Assembly (NCBI RefSeq): GCF_035984545.1
Contig: NZ_JAXCHP010000001.1
Coordinates: forward strand, 3,596,001-3,660,000
DNA length: 64,000 nucleotides
Reading direction: 5' to 3'
Origin: Cryobacterium sp. GrIS_2_6
GTDB taxonomy: Bacteria; Actinomycetota; Actinomycetes; Actinomycetales; Microbacteriaceae
Positions 16,960-26,504 of the stretch are shown piece by piece (position 1 is the first letter of the stretch; each line of letters starts with the position of its first letter). A model generated the notes under the pieces. It saw only the letters and a program-made list of their open reading frames with translations, ran no database searches and was not told where the DNA came from. The position numbers and the translations under genes are program-made.

Positions 16960-18056
16960 CAGGCTCATCGCGGTCCTCGTCGCCGCCTGGGGCCTCGCGA
17001 CGCGAAGTTTCGCCTACCCCTTCGTAACCGTGGATGCCGCGACCGAGGCGATCGCCCAGGCCTGCGGGTTCAACAGCGCGAGCGGGCTCGGCGACATCGA
17101 CACCCGGTTCGGCTGCACGGGCTGCGGATTCGACGAAACCATTCCCCCCACCGACCCGTGCCTCACCCGCGCCCCAGACGAGGTCGACACGACCTGGACC
17201 CTCGCAGACCTCGAGAACACCGTCACGAACGCCGATACGGCGGGCGGGGGCTGGGTGCAGCTCACCGTCCGCCACCTCTGCGCCGGCAGCTGCGACGCGC
17301 TCTCCGTCGACCCGGCGGTTTTCGCCCAGTTCGTCGCCCGGCTCTCCACGCGTGCCGCCTCCAACAACACCACGGTCAAGACCGTCGGAGACGTCATCGG
17401 CGGCGCCGTCAAACCGGTTGTTCCCGTCACGACGACCTCGACAGCGGCCCCCGGTCCCGGCGTGAATGGGGTGGTCATCCGAGGCTCGAGACAGCGGGAA
17501 CCAATGGCCTCCCGCAGTGCTGGGCCATCGACGGTTTCGGTACGAACACCGCGGCCTTCAGCACGGTAACGACCGGACTGAGCTTCGGCCTCAACCTGAT
17601 CCTCAACGGGACCCTCGTGACCGACGACTACGCCCTCTAGGACAGCGTCGGCGCCCCGGGAATCCTCGTGCCTGCCACCCCGACCGTGACCGGTTCCGCC
17701 TCCTTAGGCAGCGCCCTGACCGCGGTCCCCGGCGCCGGGTCGCCGGCCACCAGCCTTCGCCTACCAGCGGCTGCGTGACGGCGCGGACATCCCCGGCGCG
17801 ACATCCGCCACCTATACGCCGGTCGCGGCCGACCTCGGCACGGCCCTCTCGGTGCGCGTCACGGGATCCGCGCCCGGTGACCTGCCGGCCTCCGCGGCGG
17901 CGATCTCGGTGCCGACCGCCGGCCTCCTGCCCGACCTCGCGACGGGCGCCCTGCTGCGCACGCTGCACACCAGGACTGTGAAGATCGCGGGCGGGACGGC
18001 GGACGTGACGAGCCTCACCGAGTTCTGGCTGCGCCTGCAACTCGGCGGCGCCTCGG
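16960..18056 (+). pseudogene. Decayed polysaccharide deacetylase with surface-repeat C-terminus
   Basis: Only the later part of a secreted polysaccharide deacetylase remains. RSFAYPFVTVDAATEAIA (~17003-17056) matches the conserved SFAYPFG region; DTTWTLADL and GGGWVQLTVRHLC follow. The upstream half with the metal-binding Asp/His motifs is absent. Near 17465 the frame shifts; LETAGTNGLPQCWAIDGFG, typical of an attached binding module, continues in another frame and hits a TAG at 17638. Beyond it come frame-broken repeats (PTVTGSASLGSALTAVPG, then RDGADIPGATSATYTP). The 3' end runs into the tetR gene. Several frame changes and the missing 5' half make a functional protein very unlikely. Confidence 0.75.
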
Positions 18057-18719
18057 TCAGGGTCGGCGCAGGCCGCCGATCCGGTCGACGAGGGCCTCGA
18101 GTCCGAACTCGAACGCGATATCCGCTCGCGCCCTGCCCGCGTTCTGCTGCCCGTGCCGCACCGCGGCGCTGAAGATCGGGCTCGATTCGGCGAGCGCACC
18201 GGTCTCGAAGATGTCGGCCGGAGCCGTCACGTCGAAAGCCGCGCCGAAGATGAACGACTCGAGTGCGACGATCGAGGGCACGATCTGTGCCGAAGGCACC
18301 CCGGCGGAGGACAGTCCCGCCGCGACGGTCTCGTACATGCGCAGGGTCTGCGGGGCGCCCGTGACCGGGAGCACCGCCACAATCGAGATCAACGGAACGT
18401 GCGTTGCGAAGATGTCCCGGTACGACCAGGCCCAGCGGCGCAGGGCCGTGTCCCACGGATCCGAGCCGAAGCCGGCCACATCGACCATCGTCATCACGTG
18501 GTCCTGCAACCACTGCAGCACGACGTGCTTCGATGCCGCGTGGTTGTACAGCGCGGAGGGAGCCACTCCCAGACTCCTGGCAAGGCCGGACATCGTGAAA
18601 CTTTCGTAGCCGGCCGACCCGATCAGCCGGAGGGCAGCAGCGGTGATGCGCGGTTTCGTCAGAACGGTCTCAAGCGGCCTTCCGGCCCTGCGGTGACCGG
18701 CGTCGTCTGCGTCGCTCAT
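18057..18719 (-). CDS. TetR/AcrR family transcriptional regulator
   Basis: A 220-aa regulator with N-terminal helix-turn-helix (ITAAALRLIGSAGYESFTMSGLARSLGVAPSALYNHAASK, ~25-65) and a tetracycline-repressor-type C-terminal ligand domain (WDTALRRWAWSYRDIFATHVPLI). The Tyr-Asn-His of the recognition helix is normal. Its neighbours are both pseudogenes, so no target can be suggested from context; it may regulate itself. Confidence 0.85.
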   Translation of the reverse strand: MSDADDAGHRRAGRPLETVLTKPRITAAALRLIGSAGYESFTMSGLARSLGVAPSALYNHAASKHVVLQWLQDHVMTMVDVAGFGSDPWDTALRRWAWSYRDIFATHVPLISIVAVLPVTGAPQTLRMYETVAAGLSSAGVPSAQIVPSIVALESFIFGAAFDVTAPADIFETGALAESSPIFSAAVRHGQQNAGRARADIAFEFGLEALVDRIGGLRRP

Positions 18720-18751
18720 CGGGCTCTTCTCTCGGTGGGCAGTCTCGGAGG

Positions 18752-19201
18752 GTGGCGTCGTTACAGTACATCACCCTGGTGACGCTTCACCGGTTGATCC
18801 GGGTACTGGGCGACGGTGTCCGCCAACCCATGATCATCGCCCTGACGGTGAGTGTTACGGCGGAAGCACGCCGGGCCTGTGCCGACGCGGGCATGGACCA
18901 GTACCTCAGCAAACCGTTCCGGTTCGAGGAACTCGCGGAGGCCCGTACCCTCACCAGTAGGGTGCCAGTGCCAGTGCCAGTGCCAGTCCTTGCTCCAGTG
19001 CCGAGTCCGGAGCCGGACCTCGCGGCAGACCTCCCCACGACGCCGGTGGCCGAGAAAGCACCGGTACTCGATCCCGAGTTGTTCGGCTACCTCGACGAGA
19101 TGGGCGCCGAGACCAAGGCGCCTGCCAGGCTGGAGGCGGCCATCGCCGAGGTGACGGCGGTACTCGCGCCCCACCTCGCGGCCACCCTCGACGCGAGGTG
19201 A
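18752..19201 (+). pseudogene. Remnant of a hybrid histidine kinase receiver/HPt region
   Basis: The open frame begins inside a receiver domain: MIIALTVSVTAEARRACADAGMD then QYLSKPFRFEELAEA contains beta4, alpha4 and the conserved Lys-Pro of the receiver end, but the phospho-acceptor Asp half is missing. A Pro/Val stretch built from tandem gtgcca hexamers (18961-18987) and a short tail resembling a phosphotransfer domain follow. It is preceded immediately by tetR. A truncated leftover of a hybrid sensor kinase fits best. Confidence 0.65.
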
Positions 19202-19404
19202 CCCTGCTCGCCGAGCGGCACTCGGCCGAGCAGCACTCGGCCGGGCTCCTGACAGCGCCGGGCCGGCAACCGTCAACCGGGCAACGGTCGGAGTCTGTTC
19301 ACCGGGGGTACCCGTCACTGTTACCGGCACGCCATACCGTGTGAGCAGTGGCAACATGAGCTGCCACTCCGAGTGCTCCATCGCACAGTTTTGGGAGAAT
19401 CCTC

Positions 19405-20934
19405 ATGAAGAGACAGACCGTTTTCACCTCGACCACCCTTGTGACCACTCTGGTCGCGAGCGTCATCCTCACCGGATTCGGCGGTGCCGCGTTGACGGCC
19501 TCGGCCGATGACGGAAACGACAGGGCCCGCGCCACCAACGTCATCTACCTCCTGGGTGATGGCATGGGTCGTACCCACGTCACCGCCGCCCGCGAACGCT
19601 ACTACGGCGCTGCTGGAAAGCTCGCCATGGAAACCCTGCCTGCCCAGGGCTTTGTTAGTACGTACGCCGTCGAGAAGCTCTCCGGCCAGCTGGGTGCCGC
19701 CGACTTCAAGCCTAATCCCGTGACCGATTCGGCCTCGGCGGCAACGGCATGGTCGTCCGGTGTCAAGACCTACAACGCGGCCCTCGGCGTCGACGCCAAG
19801 GGTGCGGTCGTCCCCACGATGATGGAACTGGCCAAGAAGGCCGGCTACCGCACCGGCAACGTCTCGACCGCTGAGATCACGGATGCCACTCCCGCCGGCC
19901 AGATGAGCCACGCCCTTGCCAGGGGATGCCAGGGCCCGGTGTACTCCGATGCGGCCTGCCAGGACCTGTCCATCACGGGGGAATTCCTCCCGACGAGCGA
20001 CCTGCGGGTCACCCCCATCGCCGACCAGATTGCCCGCAACGGCACGGCCGACGTCATCCTGGGTGGCGGGCTCAGCCGTTTCGATGCCGCTGACGAGACG
20101 GCGCTCAAGGGGCAGGGCTACTCGGTCCTCGGCTCCATCACCGGCCAGTCGATCGCCACGAAAGCCGACTTGGCCGCCGCCTCCGGTGCCAAGGTCTTCG
20201 GACTCTTCAACAAGGGCAACCTGACCGTTGAGAAGACCAAGCAGGACAACCCGTCTTCGGTCCAGGCGCAGGAACCGACCCTGTCGGAGATGACGAGCAA
20301 GGCCATCGACTTGCTGCAGAAGGGCAAGAACAACGCGGACAAGAACGACCGGAGCGGAAAGGGAGGCCAGGGGTTCTACCTTCAGATTGAAGGCGCCCTG
20401 ATCGACAAGCGCTCACACGCCAACGACGCGGCCCAGACCCTCGGCGAAATGAAGGCATTTGATGACGCGGTCGCCATCGTCAAGGACTTTGCCCAGCGAG
20501 ATGGAAACACCCTCGTCATCGTGACCGCGGACCACGAGTGCGCCGGATTCAACATCATCGAGAAAGGCACCTTCACGAACGCCGAGGCCGGGACTCCGCC
20601 GGCCAACGTCGACAGCGGGAACTCCGCGAACAACTCCGCCCCGACCCGGCCCTCCAATTCCAAGGATGCCGCCCGTTCAACGGGCATCGTGAACGGTGCC
20701 GGCGCCGCAGACCCGAAGAACTTCGGGCCGGCGACCTTCCGGACCCCGACGGATGCGGCGGGTGTCGTCGACGGCTCCCCGGACGCCGGACTCTGGTTGA
20801 CCTATCTCTCCGGCAATCACACCGGGGCGGATGTCCCGGTGTTCGCCACGGGGCCCGGGTCGGATCAGCTCCAGGGCACGATCGATAACACGGCGCTCTT
20901 CGGGATAGTCGGGCGCGCGCTCCGAGTGGTGTAG
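19405..20934 (+). CDS. phoA: Secreted alkaline phosphatase (PhoA type)
   Basis: A 509-aa exported phosphomonoesterase releasing phosphate outside the cell. Signal peptide at residues 1-~34 (hydrophobic TTLVTTLVASVILTGFGGAA, cleavage after ASA). Metal and catalytic sites match E. coli PhoA: LLGDGMG, DSASAATAWSSG with the nucleophilic Ser, IEGALIDKRSH, VTADHE and GNHTGADVPVFATG. An Asn/Ser-rich insertion (~390-410) is not in the E. coli enzyme. A GTTCACC heptamer at 19297 resembles half of an actinobacterial PHO box, which would imply phosphate control, but a clear second unit is lacking. Confidence 0.92.
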   Translation: MKRQTVFTSTTLVTTLVASVILTGFGGAALTASADDGNDRARATNVIYLLGDGMGRTHVTAARERYYGAAGKLAMETLPAQGFVSTYAVEKLSGQLGAADFKPNPVTDSASAATAWSSGVKTYNAALGVDAKGAVVPTMMELAKKAGYRTGNVSTAEITDATPAGQMSHALARGCQGPVYSDAACQDLSITGEFLPTSDLRVTPIADQIARNGTADVILGGGLSRFDAADETALKGQGYSVLGSITGQSIATKADLAAASGAKVFGLFNKGNLTVEKTKQDNPSSVQAQEPTLSEMTSKAIDLLQKGKNNADKNDRSGKGGQGFYLQIEGALIDKRSHANDAAQTLGEMKAFDDAVAIVKDFAQRDGNTLVIVTADHECAGFNIIEKGTFTNAEAGTPPANVDSGNSANNSAPTRPSNSKDAARSTGIVNGAGAADPKNFGPATFRTPTDAAGVVDGSPDAGLWLTYLSGNHTGADVPVFATGPGSDQLQGTIDNTALFGIVGRALRVV

Positions 20935-20945
20935 TCGGACCTCGC

Positions 20946-21494
20946 ATGAAGACCAGATCCGGAATCGCCGCGGCGCTGAGTGTCTTCGCCATCTGTGCTG
21001 TCGTCGGCGTTGCCGTGTATGCGGCGGCGACCGGCGCCCACGGGGATGCGCGAACGGCCGCCTCGACGGCGGGGCCCGCGACGCAGTTCACTCCTCAGTC
21101 GACCTTTGCAGGACTGACACCGTCGACCGGGAACCCTGAGCTTGAGAGCCTGAACCTGGTGCATCCGAGCCCGGGGACGATCGTTGCGGCCGCCGGTCCC
21201 TTCGACGACCGGTTCGTGCTTGAGGACCTCACCTTCGACGGGGGTGCGGTATGGGGTGCCGTACGCGTGACGAGCGACGTGAGCGACGTGCTCGACCTCG
21301 AGGTGCTGGCCGGGTTCTACGACGCCGATGGTGTCCTGGTCGGCAATGGTCGTTTCGTCCACCACCTGAGCGAGGACACCACCCACATCGAGCCGCCGAT
21401 AGAACGTCAGGAATTCACAATCGCGGTACCCGGGGATGTCTCCGGCCGGGCCGTGGCCGTGTCGATCGGGGTCCCGGTCCTCGTCAACGAATGA
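20946..21494 (+). CDS. Hypothetical membrane-anchored extracytoplasmic protein
   Basis: A 182-aa protein of unknown function starting 11 bases after phoA and probably co-transcribed with it. Residues ~7-30 (IAAALSVFAICAVVGVAVYAAA) form an uncleaved anchor or signal sequence. The remainder is acidic and beta-rich (FVLEDLTFDGGAVWGAVRV, LDLEVLAGFYDADGVLVG) with no cysteines, suggesting a small extracellular sandwich domain. Linkage to phosphatase function is inference from position only. Confidence 0.65.
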   Translation: MKTRSGIAAALSVFAICAVVGVAVYAAATGAHGDARTAASTAGPATQFTPQSTFAGLTPSTGNPELESLNLVHPSPGTIVAAAGPFDDRFVLEDLTFDGGAVWGAVRVTSDVSDVLDLEVLAGFYDADGVLVGNGRFVHHLSEDTTHIEPPIERQEFTIAVPGDVSGRAVAVSIGVPVLVNE

Positions 21495-21621
21495 CCCGGT
21501 GAGTCGCGGGCCGGCCTGTTCCCCGTGTGCGTTTGCAGGCCGGCTTGTTCCCCGTCATGAAGCACCTGCGCTGCGCCATTTCTGGTGCGAGCATCGCGAC
21601 CTGACGCGAGCCTCATCGGGA

Positions 21622-22380
21622 TCAGGCCCGGTCATCGTCGCGGAGGATCGTGTTCTTGCTGGTGAGCAGGATGGGTTTCTGCTCGGGGTCGAGTCCGGGT
21701 GGCGGGGTCAGCCAGTATCGGCCGTTTGGGTCGCGGGTGATGCGCCAGTGTTCGTTGTGGAGCCTGAGGTGGTCGGCCCGGCAGAGCAGGATGCCGTCGT
21801 CGAGGTTGGTCTGCCCGGTGTCGTCCTTCCAGTGTTGGATGTGGTGGGTTTCGGTCCAGGAGGGTGGTCGGTCGCAACCGGGCCACATGCAGCCGCCGTC
21901 GCGAATGGCGAGGGCCGTGCGTTGGGCGGGGCTGAAGGTGCGTTGTTCGCGGCCAAGGTCGATACCGCTGCCGTGGTCGTCGAAGGTGACGTCGAGGATC
22001 CCGGTGTCGCAGAGGGTGCGTTCGAGGGTTTCGGGGGGAGACCGTGACCGCGGTCCCCTCGATCACGCCCGGCTGGAGCGGGTGCGCCTCGGTTTCGGGA
22101 TTCGCCGCAGTGTCGGCTGCGAGTGACGAAGCCTCGGCTGGTGCGGCATCGGTGGGTGTGGTGCCGGCGGGCGTTGTGCTGGTGGGTGCGGTGTTCCTGG
22201 TGCGGATGGTGACCATGCGGACTGCGGGGCTGCGACCGCCGGCGATGCGTTTCGGGTCGGCCTTCACGCCGAGTTTCGTCAGGGCCAGGAACGCGTCCGC
22301 GGTGAGTTGCTCGGTTGTGCGCGGGTCGTCCTGGACCCGCTTCGCCCACGCCACCTGCTCCTTGTCCACGAACCGGACCC
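21622..22380 (-). pseudogene. DUF222/HNH endonuclease, 3' fragment
   Basis: C-terminal part of a DUF222-HNH (13E12-like) endonuclease. The frame opens with VRFVDKEQVAWAKRVQDDPRTTEQL and has PKRIAGGRSPAVR, then breaks at a run of six G (22033-22038): removing one base restores VSPETLE and joins to MWPGCDRPPSW, THHIQHWKDDTGQTNLDDG and LRLHNEHW, the HNH nuclease core. The matching N-terminal part lies at 23836-24608, across the inserted formaldehyde dehydrogenase segment. The gene is inactive in at least three ways. Confidence 0.85.
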
Positions 22381-23835
22381 CGCCATCTTGTGCCAGGCGG
22401 GCAGTGGCGCGTCATGTGCGATCGTGATAAACATGAGATATGCACATTTTCTGCGCAGCCTGAGACTCTGCTCGGACATTCATCCTTAGAACATCTCCGA
22501 AAGTGAAGACGGATCCTACGTTTTTCGCGGTCAAAAATTCAGGGAGTGAAAAGAAATGAAAGCAGTCGTTTACAAAGGCCCCAACGAGGTCAACGTTGAA
22601 GAAGTTCCCGATGCCAAGATCGAACGTCCCACTGACGTTCTCGTACGCATCACGGCCACAAATATTTGCGGTTCAGATCTACACATGTATGAGGGACGCA
22701 CCGATTTCGAGGTTGGACGCACGTTCGGTCACGAAAACATGGGCGAGGTCATCGAGGTCGGTAACGGCGTCGACAAGGTAAAGGTCGGCGAACTCGTCGT
22801 GCTGCCATTCAATATTTCTTGCGGGTTCTGTAAGAACTGTGAGCGCGGTTTCACTAATTACTGCATGACAACTCAGCCAGACCCGATTGGCGCGGGAGCG
22901 GCCTACGGCTTCGCTGGAATGGGCCCGTATCCCGGCGGGCAGGCCCAAATGCTGCGCGTGCCCTACGGCGACAACAACTGTTTGCGCTTGGGAGAAGATG
23001 CCATAGACAAGCAAAACGACTACGTGATGCTCTCGGACATCTTCCCTACCGGCTACCACGCTACCGAGATGGCCGGCGTGATCCCCGGTGACACCGTCGT
23101 GATCTACGGGGCCGGTCCAGTCGGGCTGATGGCCGCCCTGTCTGCCACGATCAAGGGCGCAAGCAAAGTCTGGGTCGTGGACCGACGCCCGGACCGGCTG
23201 GCCCTTGCCGAGCAGATCGGTGCGATCGCCATTGATGACTCGAAGACGGACCCGGTTCAGTTCGTGCTGGACCAGACCAAGGGTATCGGCGCAGACCGGG
23301 GATGTGAATGCGTGGGTTACCAAGCCCACGATCCCCAGGGCGCCGAAGACCCCGCGATGACGCTGAATCAGCTCATCCAGTCCGTGCGCATCACCGGAGG
23401 AATCGGCGTTGTTGGTGTCTTCCTGCCGGCAGATCCCGGCGGCTTCGACGAGAACGCCAAGCAGGGCAAGCTTGCCATCGACTATGGCCTGCAGTGGCTC
23501 AAGGGCCAAAATGTTGGCAGTGGCCAATGCCCGGTGAAGAAATACAACCGGCAATTGCGTGACTTGATCGCCGTGGGCAAGGCCAAGCCATCCTGGATCG
23601 TTTCCCACGAGATCCCCCTCAGCAAAGCCGCCGACGCCTATAAAAACTTCGACGAACGCACCAACGGGTGGACAAAAGTCATCCTCAAGCCCGAATAGGC
23701 CAAAGCTTCACCAGCCCGGTCAACCCCGCCCTCGCGGCGCAAGTCACAACGACACACGACAGCGAGAAACGAGCCCGCAAAGTTACCCGTTCCGCCTAGC
23801 GTGTAAAACACAAGAGGAGACGGTGACTCGGTCCC
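22381..23835. mobile_element. Inserted segment carrying fdhA within the HNH gene
   Basis: About 1455 bp separates the two halves of the DUF222/HNH gene. The reading of the halves joins as TSPRRGG + VRFVDKEQ, so the borders fall within a few bases of 22380 and 23835, where short runs of C/G occur on both sides. No transposase, terminal inverted repeat or clear target duplication is visible, so the mechanism is unknown. The segment is AT-richer than its surroundings, especially just before fdhA. Confidence 0.7.
22556..23698 (+). CDS. fdhA: Glutathione-independent formaldehyde dehydrogenase
   Basis: A 380-aa zinc-dependent medium-chain dehydrogenase oxidising formaldehyde to formate with a tightly bound NAD. 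Catalytic zinc region NICGSDLHMYEGRT (C38), structural zinc region SCGFCKNCERGFTNYC, and cofactor motif VVIYGAGPVGLMAAL; the long C-terminal half with GVFLPADPGG and SGQCPVKKYNRQL is specific to the Pseudomonas-type FdhA group. GGGAGTG upstream of ATG 22556. Codon use (AAT ATT TGC, TGT AAG AAC TGT) is less GC-biased than its neighbours. Gene and leader form the insert in the HNH gene, consistent with recent transfer. Confidence 0.92.
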   Translation: MKAVVYKGPNEVNVEEVPDAKIERPTDVLVRITATNICGSDLHMYEGRTDFEVGRTFGHENMGEVIEVGNGVDKVKVGELVVLPFNISCGFCKNCERGFTNYCMTTQPDPIGAGAAYGFAGMGPYPGGQAQMLRVPYGDNNCLRLGEDAIDKQNDYVMLSDIFPTGYHATEMAGVIPGDTVVIYGAGPVGLMAALSATIKGASKVWVVDRRPDRLALAEQIGAIAIDDSKTDPVQFVLDQTKGIGADRGCECVGYQAHDPQGAEDPAMTLNQLIQSVRITGGIGVVGVFLPADPGGFDENAKQGKLAIDYGLQWLKGQNVGSGQCPVKKYNRQLRDLIAVGKAKPSWIVSHEIPLSKAADAYKNFDERTNGWTKVILKPE

Positions 23836-24608
23836 CACCCCGGCGAGGACTGGTGATGGCGTCGTAGGTGCTCATCAGGTGTTCGCCGTCTTCCGGGGCG
23901 AACAGGCCGACCAAACGCACCTGCCCCGTGTGGAGCCGCCAGAACCGGAGTGATCGCCCGGTCCAGGTCGCCGAGGCCTTTGCGGAGTGAGTCAGCCTTC
24001 TCGACACTCAGCCAGCCTTCTCCCAGCGCCCGGCCGATCGGTGCATGCCACGGCGGCACTGCGGCCGCCGGCACCGGCGCAACGTCTGGGGCCGTGCCGT
24101 CGAGGGGTGGCTGCCCGCCGATCCCGTCGGGCCCCGCCTGCCCGTCCTGCCCGTCTTGCCCGTCGAGAGGCGGGGTCTCGTCGAGCAGCCTCTGAGTGTC
24201 GGCGGCTTCCCGGGCGGCCTTCTCGGCGGCGTCGGCCTCCGTGAGCAGCCGGCTGACCGCGAGCAGTTTGGCCGCGTCGCCCTTGCTCGACCCGGAAATG
24301 GCCTGCAGAAGGTCTTCCGGAGAACGGAACCCCTGCCGGGCGGCCAGACCCTTCCCGCCGAGCTCTGGTCGGGAACGCCGGGCCAGGGTCGCCGCCATCC
24401 ACGCGGCGCAGGTGTCCAGCGCCCGCCGGGACCCGGCGATCAATGCCTGCCCCGCGAGGACCTGCTCGTCAATGAGCGCGTCGTAATCCGCCGACGACCC
24501 ACCCAGCGCCGCCACAGTATCCGGTACCAGCGCGGTGAGGGACGTGCTGGAAGACGCACCGCCGTGCGGCTCATCGGGCGAAGCCGGCGACTCCGGGAGG
24601 TTGGTCAT
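23836..24608 (-). pseudogene. DUF222/HNH endonuclease, 5' fragment
   Basis: N-terminal part of the gene broken by the fdhA insert. It starts normally at 24608 and shows the DUF222 features ALIDEQVLAGQALIAGSRR, GKGLAARQGFRSPEDLLQ and LLTEADAAEKAAREA, with a Gly/Gln/Asp repeat tract (DGQDGQDGQAG). After LGDLDRAITPVL the frame changes; LFAPEDGEHLMSTYDAITS and PRRGG are found in a neighbouring frame, and the region normally lying between (roughly 60 residues) is missing. The gene thus carries an internal deletion besides the insertion. Confidence 0.82.
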
Positions 24609-24719
24609 GCCCCAACGTTACGACCAACCACCGACACTCTCTGAGCATGGCTCAGGTCTGTGGAAACTCTCGTTGATCAGGTATCTGGTGAGGACAAGCC
24701 GGCCCTGCGAGCGGCTGCC

Positions 24720-26504
24720 CTACTCGTCGTCGGCCTCGGCGCGCGGATGCCGTTTCGCGTCGGCAGGGGGGAGGTCGCCTGGCGTGCTGACTTCCTCGCC
24801 GGTCTCGGCGTTGACGGCGGTCTGGCCGGGCGGAAGGTTCGACAGGTCCGGCGCGATCATCGTCGGCATCAGCTTGGAGTCCGGCAGTCCGAACCGAGGA
24901 ATCGACTCCGCTTCGGTTGTGGCGAGCACGAGGTCGTCGGACTGGCGCGGCAGGGTGCGGCCCCGGAAGAAAATCGGGTTGACCGCCCACCAGACCAGCA
25001 TCACGATCACACCGAGCACCAGTGCGCCGATTCCGACGACGGCGACGGCGCCGATGCCGAAGATCGTGACGTTGTCCCCGTTATCGTCGGTGAGCCAGTC
25101 GACCGTGGCGTACTGCTGCAGCCCGTAGACGAAGGCCGCGGTCAGCATCAGGCCGCCGAGCAGTGGGAACAGCCCGCGCATGATCACGTTCCGGAACGAC
25201 GACCACATCGTCCTGCGGTAATACCAGACGCACGCGAAACCGGTGAGCCCGTAGTAGAAGGCGATCATCAGGCCGACGGAACCGATCAGCGCCCCGAGCA
25301 GCTGGACACTGATCAGGGTGAAGAGCAGGTAGAACCCGATCGAGACGCCGCCCATGGCGAGGGTGGCCCAGGTCGGGGTGAGGAAACGCGGGTGGATCTT
25401 CGCGAAGCGTTCGGGCAGGGCGCGGTAGACACCCATCGACAGGGCCGTGCGGGCGGTGGGCAGGATCGTGGTCTGCGTCGACGCGGAGGCCGAGGTGAGG
25501 ATCGACGCCGAGAGGAGGAGCATCGCGAGGTTGCCGAGGGTACTGTCACCGAACAGGGCCGGCCCGATCGCGGCGAAGACGTCCGCCGAGTTCGCGTCGT
25601 TGCCGAGTCCCACCCCCTCGGTGCCGACGCCCGCGAAGGCGACCGCCGCGACGGTCACGAGGGCATAGGTGCCGAGAAGGAGCAGGGTGCTGATGATTGC
25701 GGCCCGGCCAGGGGTCTTGCTCGGGTCGGCCGTCTCCTCATTGACCGAGACGGCCGTGTCCCAGCCCCAGTAGATGAACACGGCGGTCAGCACGGCCGGG
25801 GCGATCACGCTGCCGAAGTCGAGCGTGAACGGGTTGAACCAGTCAAGCGTCGGGGTCAGCGAGTAGCTTTCCGCACTCCCGGTGTACACGCGGATGAGCG
25901 CGAAGACGGCGAACATGATCAGAACGACAACCTCGATGCCCAGGAGCACGTACTGGATACGGGCGGAGAGTTCGATACCGCGGTAGCAGATCCACGTCAT
26001 GATCACGATCCAGAGCACACCGGCGACCGTCGACCAGAACTGGTCGTTCGCGAGGTCGGCGACACCCGTCAGTCCGAGGTCGCCCAGGAAGGTGAAGGAG
26101 TACGAGCCGGCGACCTGTGCGAGGTTGGCCATCACGATGACGTCTGCGGCGATGATGCCCCAGCCGCCGAGCCAGCCGGTGATCGGGCCGAATGCCCGGG
26201 TGGCCCACGTGAAGGTCGTTCCGCAGTCCGGCTCCGCCTTGTTGAGTTCCTGGTATGCGACCGCGATGAGGTACATCGGGATGAAGGCGAGCAGCACGAT
26301 ACCCGGCGCCTTGACACCGGCGAGAAGGGCTCCGCCGCTCGCCACGATGAAGCCGAGGCTCGCGGCGAGGCTGTACGCGGGAGCCGTTGACGCCATTCCG
26401 ACGACGACGCTCGACAGCAGGCCGAGCGCCCCGCCTTTCAGCCCCTTGCTCTCGACCTGGTCGGAACGTTTCTCGCCGGCTTGGGACGAAGCGCTATCGG
26501 TCAT
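24720..26504 (-). CDS. APC-family amino acid permease
   Basis: A 594-aa transporter related to the permease at 14991-16595: same STAPAYSLAASLG opening helix, CGTTFTWATRAFGPITGWLGGWG, YWGWDTAVSVNEE and FYYGLTGFACVWYYRR. About twelve membrane segments, then a ~90-residue hydrophilic C-terminal tail (LPDSKLMPTMIAP, ending in acidic and basic residues) that the other permease lacks. Substrate unknown. Nothing adjacent on the same strand suggests an operon. Confidence 0.88.
   Translation of the reverse strand: MTDSASSQAGEKRSDQVESKGLKGGALGLLSSVVVGMASTAPAYSLAASLGFIVASGGALLAGVKAPGIVLLAFIPMYLIAVAYQELNKAEPDCGTTFTWATRAFGPITGWLGGWGIIAADVIVMANLAQVAGSYSFTFLGDLGLTGVADLANDQFWSTVAGVLWIVIMTWICYRGIELSARIQYVLLGIEVVVLIMFAVFALIRVYTGSAESYSLTPTLDWFNPFTLDFGSVIAPAVLTAVFIYWGWDTAVSVNEETADPSKTPGRAAIISTLLLLGTYALVTVAAVAFAGVGTEGVGLGNDANSADVFAAIGPALFGDSTLGNLAMLLLSASILTSASASTQTTILPTARTALSMGVYRALPERFAKIHPRFLTPTWATLAMGGVSIGFYLLFTLISVQLLGALIGSVGLMIAFYYGLTGFACVWYYRRTMWSSFRNVIMRGLFPLLGGLMLTAAFVYGLQQYATVDWLTDDNGDNVTIFGIGAVAVVGIGALVLGVIVMLVWWAVNPIFFRGRTLPRQSDDLVLATTEAESIPRFGLPDSKLMPTMIAPDLSNLPPGQTAVNAETGEEVSTPGDLPPADAKRHPRAEADDE

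Noticed and set aside
19297..19329. Complete PHO box before phoA
   Set aside because: Only one 7-base unit matches; the next two 11-base units fit in about half of their positions, so it was not listed as a regulatory site.
22433..22489. 18-codon leader peptide before fdhA
   Set aside because: A short ATG frame with no ribosome binding site and no regulatory codon pattern; ends 66 bases before fdhA without an attenuator-like hairpin.
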